From an uncultured Collinsella sp. (GTDB taxonomy: Bacteria; Actinomycetota; Coriobacteriia; Coriobacteriales; Coriobacteriaceae), in the NCBI GenBank assembly GCA_900541245.1, contig UQIS01000033.1, forward strand, positions 1 to 29,637: a stretch of 29,637 bases of DNA. The letters run 5' to 3'. The stretch's first letter is position 1; each line of letters begins with the position of its first letter. The notes under the pieces were generated by a model. It was not told where the DNA came from and did not search any database. It worked only from the letters and a program-made list of their open reading frames with translations. A program made the translations under genes and the position numbers. Positions 6,571 to 15,787 of this stretch are shown here, piece after piece.

Positions 6571-8427
6571 TTACGCCGCCTCGTCGAACTGCGAGTTGTA
6601 CAGGTCGGCGTAGAAGCCACCCTGGGCGAGCAGCTCGTCGTGCGTGCCCTTCTCGACGATGTCGCCGTCGCGGAGCACCAAGATCACATCGGCGTTGCGG
6701 ATCGTGGACAGGCGGTGCGCGATAACAAAGCTGGTACGGCCCTGCATCAGCGCATCCATCGCGCGCTGGATGAGCTCCTCGGTACGGGTATCGACGTTGG
6801 AGGTCGCCTCGTCCAAAATCAGTGCCGGGCGGTCGGCCAAAATGGCGCGGGCGATGGTCACGAGCTGGCGCTGGCCCTGCGACAGGTTAGTGCCCTCCTC
6901 GTTGATCATAAAGTCGTAGCCGCCAGCGAGCGTATGGATAAAGTGGTCGCAGCGCGCGGCACGAGCGGCAGCCTCGACCTCGGCGTCGGTTGCGTCGGGA
7001 CGTCCATAGCGGATGTTCTCGCGGATGGTGCCGTTGAACAGCCAGGTATCCTGCAGCACCATGGCAAACTCGCCGCGAAGCGCTGCACGATCCCAGTCGC
7101 GCACGTCGATGCCCTCGACGCGCAGCGAGCCGCCGTCCACATCGTAAAAGCGCTGCAGCAGCTTAATGAGCGTGGTCTTACCGGCGCCGGTGGGGCCGAC
7201 GATGGCCACGGTCTGGCCGGGCTGCGCCTCGCAGCTAAAGTCGTGGATGATGGTCTTGTCGGGCGTGTAGCCAAACTTGACATGGTCGAACTCCACGTGA
7301 CCGGGGCGCTTCTCGGGGATCTGCGCGTCGGCTTTCTGCTCCTCCTCGGGCGCGGCCAGGAACTCAAAGACGCGCTCGGTGGCGGCTGCCATCGACTGCA
7401 TCGTGTTGCTCACGTTGCCCAGCTGCTGCACGGGTTGCGTAAAGTTGCGAACGTACTGGATAAAGCTCTGGATGTCGCCGGGCGTGGCATTGCCGGTCAG
7501 CGCGAGCTGCGCACCCACCACGACGACGCCCACGTAGCCCATGTTGCCGACCAAGCTCATAAGCGGCATCATCAGGCCCGACAGGAACTGCGAGCGCCAG
7601 CCACTAATAAAGAGACGGTCGTTTTGACGGTCGAACTCTTCGATCGAGGCCTCGGCGCGGTCGAACACCTGAATGACATTCTGGCCGGCAAAATCCTCTT
7701 CGATAATGCCGTTGACGGCGCCCAGGACCTGCTGCTGTTCGCGGAAGTACGGCTGCGAGAAGTGAACCATCACCATCAAGATAATCGCGGCGGCCGGCAG
7801 CGTGAGCACGGTGACGCCGGTAAGCGGCAGGCTGATCGATAGCATCATGACGAGCACGCCGATAATCTGCGTTACCGACGTGATGAGCTGCGTCACGCTT
7901 TGGTTGAGCGACTGGCCCAGCGTATCGACGTCGTTGGTGATGCGGCTGAGTACATCGCCCTTGCTGTGACCGTTAAAGTAGCTCATCGGTACGACGGCGA
8001 TCTTGGCGGCGATCTCCTTGCGCATGCGGTAGCAGATCTTTTGCGTGACACCGGTCATGAGCCAACCCTGGATGAGGCTGCAGATAGAGCTCGCCAGGTA
8101 CAGGCAGAGCAAAAAGCCGAGCGTCTTGGCGATCCAGTTAAAGTCGACATCGCCGGTACCGTTGACTTTGGCAACCAGGCCCTCAAACAGCTTGGTCGTA
8201 ACCTGGCCGAGCACTTTGGGCCCCACAATGTTAAAGATGACCGAGCACACGGCAAAGGCGACGGCGGCAAACACGGCAATCTTGTGCTGGCCAATATAGC
8301 CGAGCAGCTGCCTCATGGTGCCTTTAAAGTCCTTGGCCTTTTCACCGCGACGCATGCCGCCCATGCGGCCCATGGGTCCACGCTGACGGGTGGGCTTGGG
8401 AATTTGGGTCTTGGTTGCGTCTGCCAT
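6571..8427 (-). CDS. ABC exporter half-transporter, canonical subunit (heterodimer)
   Basis: A 618-aa fusion of a six-TM exporter domain and an ATPase domain. It begins with a hydrophilic, basic tail (to about residue 40), followed by the type I exporter fold, including the family motif SRITNDVDTLGQ near residue 160. The ATPase has Walker A GPTGAGKTT (about residues 409-417), the variant signature LSQGQRQL, Walker B LILDEATSNVD with the catalytic Glu near residue 537, and the H-loop IAHRLST. Its start overlaps the stop of the upstream subunit (TAATG), so the two are translationally coupled. LmrCD, BmrCD and TM287/288 are pairs of this type and export drugs or lipids. The catalytic Glu here with Asp in the partner indicates one active and one degenerate ATP site. 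Substrate unknown. Confidence 0.92.
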   Translation of the reverse strand: MADATKTQIPKPTRQRGPMGRMGGMRRGEKAKDFKGTMRQLLGYIGQHKIAVFAAVAFAVCSVIFNIVGPKVLGQVTTKLFEGLVAKVNGTGDVDFNWIAKTLGFLLCLYLASSICSLIQGWLMTGVTQKICYRMRKEIAAKIAVVPMSYFNGHSKGDVLSRITNDVDTLGQSLNQSVTQLITSVTQIIGVLVMMLSISLPLTGVTVLTLPAAAIILMVMVHFSQPYFREQQQVLGAVNGIIEEDFAGQNVIQVFDRAEASIEEFDRQNDRLFISGWRSQFLSGLMMPLMSLVGNMGYVGVVVVGAQLALTGNATPGDIQSFIQYVRNFTQPVQQLGNVSNTMQSMAAATERVFEFLAAPEEEQKADAQIPEKRPGHVEFDHVKFGYTPDKTIIHDFSCEAQPGQTVAIVGPTGAGKTTLIKLLQRFYDVDGGSLRVEGIDVRDWDRAALRGEFAMVLQDTWLFNGTIRENIRYGRPDATDAEVEAAARAARCDHFIHTLAGGYDFMINEEGTNLSQGQRQLVTIARAILADRPALILDEATSNVDTRTEELIQRAMDALMQGRTSFVIAHRLSTIRNADVILVLRDGDIVEKGTHDELLAQGGFYADLYNSQFDEAA

Positions 8428-10796
8428 TAGCGCTCGCCTCCTTCCATGACGGCTGCAATTTCTTCTTGGGTGAGCCCCAGCTCCTCGGCGGAAAGCTGCG
8501 ACTGTGCGATCTCCAGGTACGCCGGGCAGCTGTGCAGCAGCTCCTCGTGCGTACCGGTGCCCACCACGTGGCCGTCGTCGAGCACGATAATCTGGTCGGC
8601 GTGCATGATGGTCGCGATGCGTTGTGCCACGACCACGAGCGCGGCGTCGGTGACGTTTTTGGCCAGTTCCTCGCGCAGGCGCGCGTCGGTCTTGTAGTCA
8701 AGCGCGCTAAACGAGTCATCGAACACCACGACCTCGGGCTTTTTGGCCAGGGCGCGGGCGATGGCCAGGCGCTGGCGCTGACCGCCCGAGACATTGGAGC
8801 CGCCCTGGCTGATGGGGGAGTCGTAGCCGCCCTCGCGCTCGGCGATAAAGTCCTCGGCCTGGGCGATGCGTGCCGCCTGGTGCATGTCCTCGTCGCTCAC
8901 CATGTCGCCGGCAAACTTGAGGTTGCTCTCGACAGTGCCCGAGAACAGGCGACCCTGCTGCGGGATGTAACCAATGCGGCGGCGCAGCTCGGAAAGGGTC
9001 ATGTCGCGCACGTCGATGCCGTCGAGCGAAATGCTGCCGCCCGTGACGTCGTACAGGCGCGGAATCAACTGCACGAGCGTGGACTTGCCCGAGCCCGTAG
9101 AGCCAATGATGCCGAGCATCTGACCGGCGTGCGTGGTGAAGTTCACGCCGCTAATGACGTCGGCGCGGGCATCGGGATACTGGAAGCTCACGTCGCGGAA
9201 GGTGAGCTCACCGCGCGGCGCGCTGGCAGCAGGCAGTTTGGGCGAGGCAGGGTCGTTGATGCTCGTGGGGCAAGTGATGACCTCTTCCACGCGCTCGGCT
9301 GCGACCTCGGCACGGGGCAGGATGACCGACACCATGGTGAGGATCATAAACGCCATGACGATCTGCATGGTGTAGGAGATAAACGCCATCATGTTGCCGA
9401 CCTGCATCACGCCGTCGGACACGCCCTGCGCGCCAAACCAGACGATAAGCACGGTGATGCAGTTCATGACGAGCATCATGAGCGGCATCATAAAGCTCAT
9501 GGCTCGGTTGGTGTAGAGCTGCGTGGTCATCAGGTCGAGCGAAGCCTTGTCAAAACGCTCGAGCTCATACTCTTCGCGGTTGAACGAACGGATGGGCATC
9601 AGGCCATCGAGCAACTCGCGGGCGGTGAGGTTCACGCGGTCCACGAAGCTCTGCATCTTTTTGAACTTGGGCATGGTGAGGCCCATAAGCACGCCGACGA
9701 CGGCCGAGACGGCGATGATGGCCACGGCGATGGTCCACTCCAGGCCGGTGTGGTTGGCCAGGACGCGCATGACGGCGACGATGCCCATGACGGGGGCCAT
9801 CAGGCACATGCGGATAAACAGGGTTGCGGCCATCTGGATCTGCTGAATGTCGTTGGTGCAGCGGGTGATGAGCGAGGCCTGGCTAAACTTGCCCACCTCG
9901 GCCGGCGAGAAGTGCATAACCTTGTTGAAGGTCTCGCGGCGCAGGTCGCGGGCGATGGAGCAGGCGGTGCGCGAAGCCACGGCGCCGGTCAGGATGGTGG
10001 CGACCAGCGACACCAGGCACAGGCCAAACATCGTGGTCGCCATGCGGCCCAGATAGGCGTTCTGCACGTCGGCGGGTTCGATGCCCTGCGCCTTGTACTC
10101 GTCCTGTACATAGCTCACGGCGCGCTGGGTGACGATGGAGCCCGACATGGAGCCCATTTTGTCTGCCATATCGTTGGCGCCCTCGACGAGCTTGCCCTGA
10201 TCGATAAGACCGCCTTCAACGCCTAGGCGCAGGCTCTTCATGGTGATCTTACCGCCGTCGGCATCAATCTGCTTTTGCATGCTCTGCGCGGCTGCGGCCT
10301 TCTGCTGCATCTCGGCGAGCTGCTCGGGCGTCATCGCTGCCATCTGCTCGGGGGTGGGCATGGCCTGAGCGGCGCCGCCATCGCTTGCCTCGGTGGATGC
10401 GCCGGTCATGTCGCCCATGGAGTCGGCGTCAATGCCCTGGTTGAAGGCGAGCACGACGGTCTCAGGCAGGCTCATAATGTCGGCAATCTTGCCTCCATCG
10501 GCGCGCTCTTCCTCGGTGCCCTTGTACGTTCGAATACCGTTATTGTCCGCCTTACTAAACACGGCCTCCACAGCCTTGGCGTCCTTGGCGCTCATAAAGA
10601 GTTCAAGGTCATCGAGCGATTCGGCGCGGATGGTGTCGGGCACGGGCGAGGCGATGCCGCCTTGCTGCACACCCACGTCGACGATGTCGCTCATATAGGT
10701 AGGCAGCGCCAGATCGGCGTTGCAGCTGATTACGATAAGCACGATAGCTGCGAACAGTGCCAGGACATGCTTTTTAAAGAGCTTGAGAATCCTCAT
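8427..10796 (-). CDS. ABC exporter half-transporter, degenerate subunit with large external insert
   Basis: A 789-aa partner of the following exporter gene, about 200 aa longer than usual. TM1 lies at about residues 11-26 and TM2 at about 253-275. Between them is a hydrophilic segment of about 215 residues, rich in Ala, Gln, Met and Asp and including a PTPEQMAAMTPEQLAEMQQ stretch, predicted to be outside the membrane. The exporter core and ATPase follow: Walker A GSTGSGKST near residue 565, signature VSGGQRQR, and Walker B VVVFDDSFSALD near residue 692, where Asp replaces the catalytic Glu, as in degenerate subunits of heterodimeric exporters. Its ATG overlaps the marR stop by 4 bp (ATGA). 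Control by the MarR regulator is likely. The insert's role is unknown; a lid or substrate-capture domain is only a guess. Confidence 0.92.
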   Translation of the reverse strand: MRILKLFKKHVLALFAAIVLIVISCNADLALPTYMSDIVDVGVQQGGIASPVPDTIRAESLDDLELFMSAKDAKAVEAVFSKADNNGIRTYKGTEEERADGGKIADIMSLPETVVLAFNQGIDADSMGDMTGASTEASDGGAAQAMPTPEQMAAMTPEQLAEMQQKAAAAQSMQKQIDADGGKITMKSLRLGVEGGLIDQGKLVEGANDMADKMGSMSGSIVTQRAVSYVQDEYKAQGIEPADVQNAYLGRMATTMFGLCLVSLVATILTGAVASRTACSIARDLRRETFNKVMHFSPAEVGKFSQASLITRCTNDIQQIQMAATLFIRMCLMAPVMGIVAVMRVLANHTGLEWTIAVAIIAVSAVVGVLMGLTMPKFKKMQSFVDRVNLTARELLDGLMPIRSFNREEYELERFDKASLDLMTTQLYTNRAMSFMMPLMMLVMNCITVLIVWFGAQGVSDGVMQVGNMMAFISYTMQIVMAFMILTMVSVILPRAEVAAERVEEVITCPTSINDPASPKLPAASAPRGELTFRDVSFQYPDARADVISGVNFTTHAGQMLGIIGSTGSGKSTLVQLIPRLYDVTGGSISLDGIDVRDMTLSELRRRIGYIPQQGRLFSGTVESNLKFAGDMVSDEDMHQAARIAQAEDFIAEREGGYDSPISQGGSNVSGGQRQRLAIARALAKKPEVVVFDDSFSALDYKTDARLREELAKNVTDAALVVVAQRIATIMHADQIIVLDDGHVVGTGTHEELLHSCPAYLEIAQSQLSAEELGLTQEEIAAVMEGGER

Positions 10797-11242
10797 TCGG
10801 CATCTCTCCTTTCTTGATTGCGGTCGATAATTTCGTTGGCACGCCTTAGAAGACGCACCATCTCTTGGGTATCTGTTTCGCCGAGCTGCTCGAGGAAGGC
10901 CGCGGTGCGGTTCTCGAATTCCCGACGTTTGATTTCGAGATCCTGGAATCCTTTGTCGGTCACCGTGACGTGCACGCGACGACGGTCGGTCTTTGAGTGC
11001 TTGCGCTCGACCCAGCCCTTGGCTTCGAGAGCGCGTAGGATATTGGCGATGCGGGCACTCGAGACCCAGGCGCGATCAGCGAGTTCGCTCGGCGTGAGCG
11101 AACCGCCGGCGAGTATGAGGGCGCGCATGACGGCCATCTCGCCGCCGAGGGCTTTGTCCGCAAAGCGCGAAATGCGCTGATGCATGCTGCCGAACTCGGT
11201 AAGGAGCTGGCGCCCAAGTTCACGGAAATCGGTATCTTCCAC
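10793..11242 (-). CDS. MarR-family transcriptional regulator
   Basis: A 149-aa winged-helix repressor. The core includes GGSLTPSELADRAWVSSARIANILRALEAKGWVERKHSKTDRRRVHVTVTDKG in pieces: the recognition helix region (SSARIANILRALE) and the wing (DRRRVHV) are classic MarR features, flanked by N- and C-terminal dimerisation helices. It is the first gene of an operon with the two exporter subunits and overlaps the next gene by ATGA. MarR proteins in this position usually repress their own operon and are released by the exported compound. The start is GTG at 11242, with AGGGG upstream. An inverted repeat covering the start codon (11240-11276) is the likely operator. Confidence 0.9.
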   Translation of the reverse strand: MEDTDFRELGRQLLTEFGSMHQRISRFADKALGGEMAVMRALILAGGSLTPSELADRAWVSSARIANILRALEAKGWVERKHSKTDRRRVHVTVTDKGFQDLEIKRREFENRTAAFLEQLGETDTQEMVRLLRRANEIIDRNQERRDAE

Positions 11243-11276
11243 CGAAAACCCCTAACACTAGAAACTATTTTCGGTG
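11240..11276. promoter_or_regulatory. Probable MarR operator
   Basis: CACCGAAAA (11240-11248) and TTTTCGGTG (11268-11276) are a perfect 9-bp inverted repeat with a 19-nt spacer, covering the GTG start and leader of marR. The position fits autorepression of the marR-exporter operon. It is the only clear dyad close to the gene. Confidence 0.5.
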
Positions 11277-11792
11277 AAAGATGATACCCCCGCACGCGCG
11301 CCCTATACGGTAGATTTTGGGACATGCCTAGAAAACTACCTTTAGGTGACCTCCGTACACCGTCGGTGCCAGTAAAGTTTGGGGCAGATCGTTAGGCATG
11401 TCCTAAAGCCTACTCAGGGACACTTTACCCTGCTAAAGCTGGCATAACAGCTAGAGCGAACGTCGTACAAAGGCAAGGAAAAATACCATACAAATCGGTG
11501 AACGGTAGTTGTTCGCGCTCGCATTTCCTGCGGGTTTGTAAAAAACGCCTTTATGATATAAAAAAAGAAACATATAACAGCCCAGATGGAGAGGGTCTCT
11601 ATGTTATCCTTCTCAAACGGGTGAAATCTTGGGTTTTGGGTTGCAGTTCCAAGGTGGACAAACGTTTTTCCCTGTACCAACGTGTGGTGAAGAACGGAAG
11701 AAGCCGGTAGTGCAAGCCGATAATTCAAGAATTCAATAAGCAGCGGTGTGAGAGAGCGCCGCATTACACGTAACTAGGAGCGTGGTTACACA
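11277..11792 (+). other. Long non-coding leader region upstream of pflB
   Basis: About 515 nt without a credible gene. It contains an 11-bp perfect inverted repeat GGACATGCCTA/TAGGCATGTCC (11320-11330 and 11393-11403), the 11-mer AAGCCTACTCA also found at 4639-4649, an AT-rich stretch with TATGATATAAA (from 11552) that may hold the pflB promoter, and a small hairpin ATAACA/TGTTAT (11574-11579 and 11602-11607). I see no clear Rex, FNR-type or riboswitch signature. The length suggests a regulated leader. Confidence 0.4.
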
Positions 11793-13844
<2,052 letters not shown>

Positions 13845-13845
13845 C

Positions 13846-13906
13846 TATTGTTAGTGCTATACTAACAATAACGATTACTGATTAGCGCGCCGGTTTCGGC
13901 CGGCGC
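13846..13906 (+). promoter_or_regulatory. Two intercistronic hairpins between the split pfl genes
   Basis: Starting 1 nt after the pflB stop, TATTGTTAGT/ACTAACAATA forms a perfect 10-bp stem with a 5-nt loop (13846-13870). It is followed by GCGCCGG/CCGGCGC, 7 bp with a 6-nt loop (13887-13906). No T-tract follows. The Shine-Dalgarno AAGGAG of the small gene begins 11 nt later. These could stabilise the upstream mRNA, mark a processing site or tune subunit ratio. Confidence 0.6.
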
Positions 13907-13929
13907 CTATTAATCGAAGGAGACACATT

Positions 13930-14181
13930 ATGAAGGTTTCTGAAGTTTCCGAGACCCAGGCCGATAACCTGGTCCACATGCTCGACGCTTACGCCGAGAA
14001 GGGTGGCCACCACCTGAACATCAACGTCTTCAACCGTGAGACGCTGCTCGACGCTCAGGCTCACCCCGAGAAGTACCCGCAGCTGACCATCCGCGTTTCC
14101 GGCTATGCCGTGAACTTCCACACGCTCACCAAGGAGCAGCAGGACGAGGTCATTGCGCGTACCTTCCACGACAAGTTCTAA
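13930..14181 (+). CDS. grcA: Stand-alone glycyl-radical domain of pyruvate formate-lyase (GrcA/YfiD-like)
   Basis: An 83-aa protein equivalent to the C-terminus of PflB. HHLNINVFNRETLLDAQ, HPEKYPQLTIRVSGYAVNF and LTKEQQDEVIARTF align closely with E. coli PflB; Gly58 in RVSGYAV is the radical site. Residues 1-28 resemble the PflB linker before the radical domain. The ATG at 13930 has AAGGAG at 7-nt spacing. It directly follows the radical-less body, so it is probably an obligatory subunit, unlike E. coli YfiD, which only repairs damaged full-length PflB. PflA would place the radical here. The separate reading frame, own ribosome site and 85-nt structured spacer argue against a simple frameshift. 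A repair protein plus a second full-length PFL elsewhere cannot be excluded. Confidence 0.9.
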   Translation: MKVSEVSETQADNLVHMLDAYAEKGGHHLNINVFNRETLLDAQAHPEKYPQLTIRVSGYAVNFHTLTKEQQDEVIARTFHDKF

Positions 14182-14199
14182 AGGGACTCAACTCCCACC

Positions 14200-14303
14200 G
14201 GAGACCCGGTAAGGCCTACGCACTTTGCCTCTCAAACGTCCTCGCCGCTTCGCGGCTGCGGAATGTTTGCGAGACAAAGTGCTCCCGGCCTTGCCGGGTC
14301 TCC
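14200..14303 (+). terminator. Very long hairpin after the pfl genes
   Basis: 14200-14216 pairs with 14287-14303 (17 bp with one G-U). Further in, 14220-14239 pairs imperfectly with 14262-14282, and GCCGC/GCGGC closes a TTC loop (14244-14256). There is no T-tract, but the position 18 nt after the stop makes it a likely transcript end or 3' stabiliser. Confidence 0.5.
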
Positions 14304-14357
14304 TGCGTTGTCGCCCTTTAGGGAACCACGCTAAATTAAATTGGTGTCCTCGGACAT

Positions 14358-14400
14358 GCAAAGGGCTCCGCTGCGCGCTTCGCGCGGCGGAGCCCTTTGC
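14358..14400. terminator. Strong GC-rich hairpin between pfl and lacI
   Basis: GCAAAGGGCTCCGC pairs with GCGGAGCCCTTTGC (14358-14371 and 14387-14400), with an inner CGCGC/GCGCG stem closing a TTC loop. There is no T-tract on either side. It could be a terminator or a palindromic repeat. The flanking sequences 14301-14344 and 14449-14492 are loosely alike (TCCTG.GT.GTC.CCCTTTAGG then AT-rich), suggesting a partly duplicated unit. Confidence 0.45.
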
Positions 14401-14555
14401 GTCCTGCGGAAATGTTTTGGAAAGTAACCCAAAGCGGCCCGGCGGGGGTCCTGTGTAGTCACCCTTTAGGCGGAACTCTCCTAATTATTTGGATGACTCG
14501 TTTACTTACTTGTGCTGTTACCGTCTTCCCGCTGTTGTTGGGGTATGCTTTGTTC

Positions 14556-14575
14556 GTATGTAAACGTATGACATG
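14556..14575. promoter_or_regulatory. Probable LacI operator in front of lacI
   Basis: Read on the minus strand this is CATGTCATACGTTTACATAC, which matches the ATGTCAA-N-CGTTTTC pattern of three sites upstream of the GH32 operon at most positions. It lies 18 nt before the lacI start, so it fits autoregulation. Confidence 0.5.
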
Positions 14576-14593
14576 TTGATGGGGGAGGGTGCT

Positions 14594-15604
14594 ATGGCTC
14601 GCGAGAGTGCTCGTTCTAAGGATACGGCTAAGCCTGGCATCAAGGAAGTTGCAGCGGTGGCGGGGGTTTCGCCTACTACGGTATCTCGCGTGCTTAATAA
14701 TCGCGGCTACATTAGTCAGGAAACCCGCGATAAAGTCCATGCCGCGATGGAGCGCATCAATTACACGCCCAACGATATCGCCCGTGCCATGCTCAACGGT
14801 CGCCTGAACCTTATCGGCATGATCGTTCCCTTTGTGAGCAGCCCGTTCCATGCTCAGGTTGTGCAGGCGGTCGAGCGCACGTTGGCGGAAAACGGCTTTA
14901 AGATGTTGCTGTGCAACAGCGCCAATCGACCCGATCTTGAGCGTTCCTATATTGACATGCTCCGCCGCAATATGGTCGACGGCGTAATCGTCAACTCCCT
15001 CAATATCGGTGCCGAGGCATATGCCGAGATGGGCTTGAGCCTGGTTGGCATCGACTGCGATCTTGGCGAGGGCTCTGTCCAGATTGCAAGTGACAGCTAT
15101 GGCATCGGCGAGCTCGCCACGCGCCGTCTGATTGATGACGGCTGCAGGCGTATCCTGTGCCTGCGCAGCAATAGCCGCATGCGCATGCCTGCCAATAAGC
15201 GTACCGATGCCTACCTCGATGTTGTTGAGCAGGCCGGTTTGTCCGCGCTTGTCCGTGAGGTCGAGTTCGTTAAGCCCGACGACGAAAAGGGCGCGGTCGT
15301 TGCGAAGATCCTCGATGAGAATCCCGATATTGACGGCATCTTTGCGGGAGACGACACGATGGCGGCCGTCTGCCTCAACATGATGAAGCAGCGCGGCTTG
15401 AGTGCTCCGGACGATATTAAGGTCGTGGGCGCGGATGGCGCCCGCCGCACCATGACGTTTATGCCTGACTTAACAACCGTACGTCAAGATATCGATCGCA
15501 TCGGAGAGCTCGCGGCGCAATCCATCATCGCTCTTATTAATGGTGAAAAGCCCGAATCGAATATCAAGCTCCCCGTTGAACTTATCGAGGGCAAAACCGC
15601 GTAA
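14594..15604 (+). CDS. LacI-family regulator of the sucrose/fructoside operon
   Basis: A 336-aa LacI/GalR protein. An N-terminal helix-turn-helix (GIKEVAAVAGVSPTTVSRVLNN, followed by the hinge helix TPNDIARAMLNGR) is joined to a periplasmic-binding-like sugar domain beginning LIGMIVPFVSSPF and ending in a DLTTVRQDIDRIGELAAQSI element typical of the family. The ATG at 14594 follows a strong GGGGGAGG at 5-nt spacing; the longer frame starting at 14573 would run into the probable operator. It sits directly upstream of the GH32/PTS genes. Matching operators lie in front of both it and the operon. It probably represses until sucrose or a phosphorylated derivative binds; the ligand is inferred from context only. 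Confidence 0.92.
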   Translation: MARESARSKDTAKPGIKEVAAVAGVSPTTVSRVLNNRGYISQETRDKVHAAMERINYTPNDIARAMLNGRLNLIGMIVPFVSSPFHAQVVQAVERTLAENGFKMLLCNSANRPDLERSYIDMLRRNMVDGVIVNSLNIGAEAYAEMGLSLVGIDCDLGEGSVQIASDSYGIGELATRRLIDDGCRRILCLRSNSRMRMPANKRTDAYLDVVEQAGLSALVREVEFVKPDDEKGAVVAKILDENPDIDGIFAGDDTMAAVCLNMMKQRGLSAPDDIKVVGADGARRTMTFMPDLTTVRQDIDRIGELAAQSIIALINGEKPESNIKLPVELIEGKTA

Positions 15605-15656
15605 TTCGCCCCGTGCCAAAAGAGTCCCTCAAACGCCTCTGATTACCGTTCGCCGG

Positions 15657-15743
15657 CATATGTCAACCGTTTGCCGACGACTGGAACTGCGAAAAGACAT
15701 ATTGGTGTGAAAACGTTTGACATATGAAAACGATTGACATATC
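15657..15743. promoter_or_regulatory. Three LacI operators upstream of the GH32/PTS operon
   Basis: There are three related sites: CATATGTCAACCGTTTGCCG (15657-15676, plus strand) and, read on the minus strand, CATATGTCAAACGTTTTCAC (15707-15726) and GATATGTCAATCGTTTTCAT (15724-15743). The central ACGTTT/CGTTT core is typical of LacI-family targets. The last two overlap the -35 and -10 boxes, so a bound repressor would block RNA polymerase. The upstream site 50 bp away could support looping or paired binding. Confidence 0.7.
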
Positions 15744-15745
15744 TT
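15717..15745 (+). promoter_or_regulatory. Promoter of the GH32/PTS operon
   Basis: A perfect -35 box TTGACA (15717-15722), a 17-bp spacer and TATCTT (15740-15745) lie about 40 nt before the first gene. Two LacI operators overlap it. Confidence 0.65.
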
Positions 15746-15787
15746 GCCATTGTACCGAGTTAGTATGTCGTGGAAAGGAAGTCTCGG

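Noticed and set aside
6427..7842. 471-codon plus-strand frame over the exporter ATPase
   Set aside because: It begins in the terminator region and opposes conserved ABC motifs; no ribosome site.
8415..10226. 603-codon open frame antisense to the exporter subunit
   Set aside because: His/Ala/Asp-rich translation typical of the reverse strand of a real gene; the sense frame has full ABC motifs.
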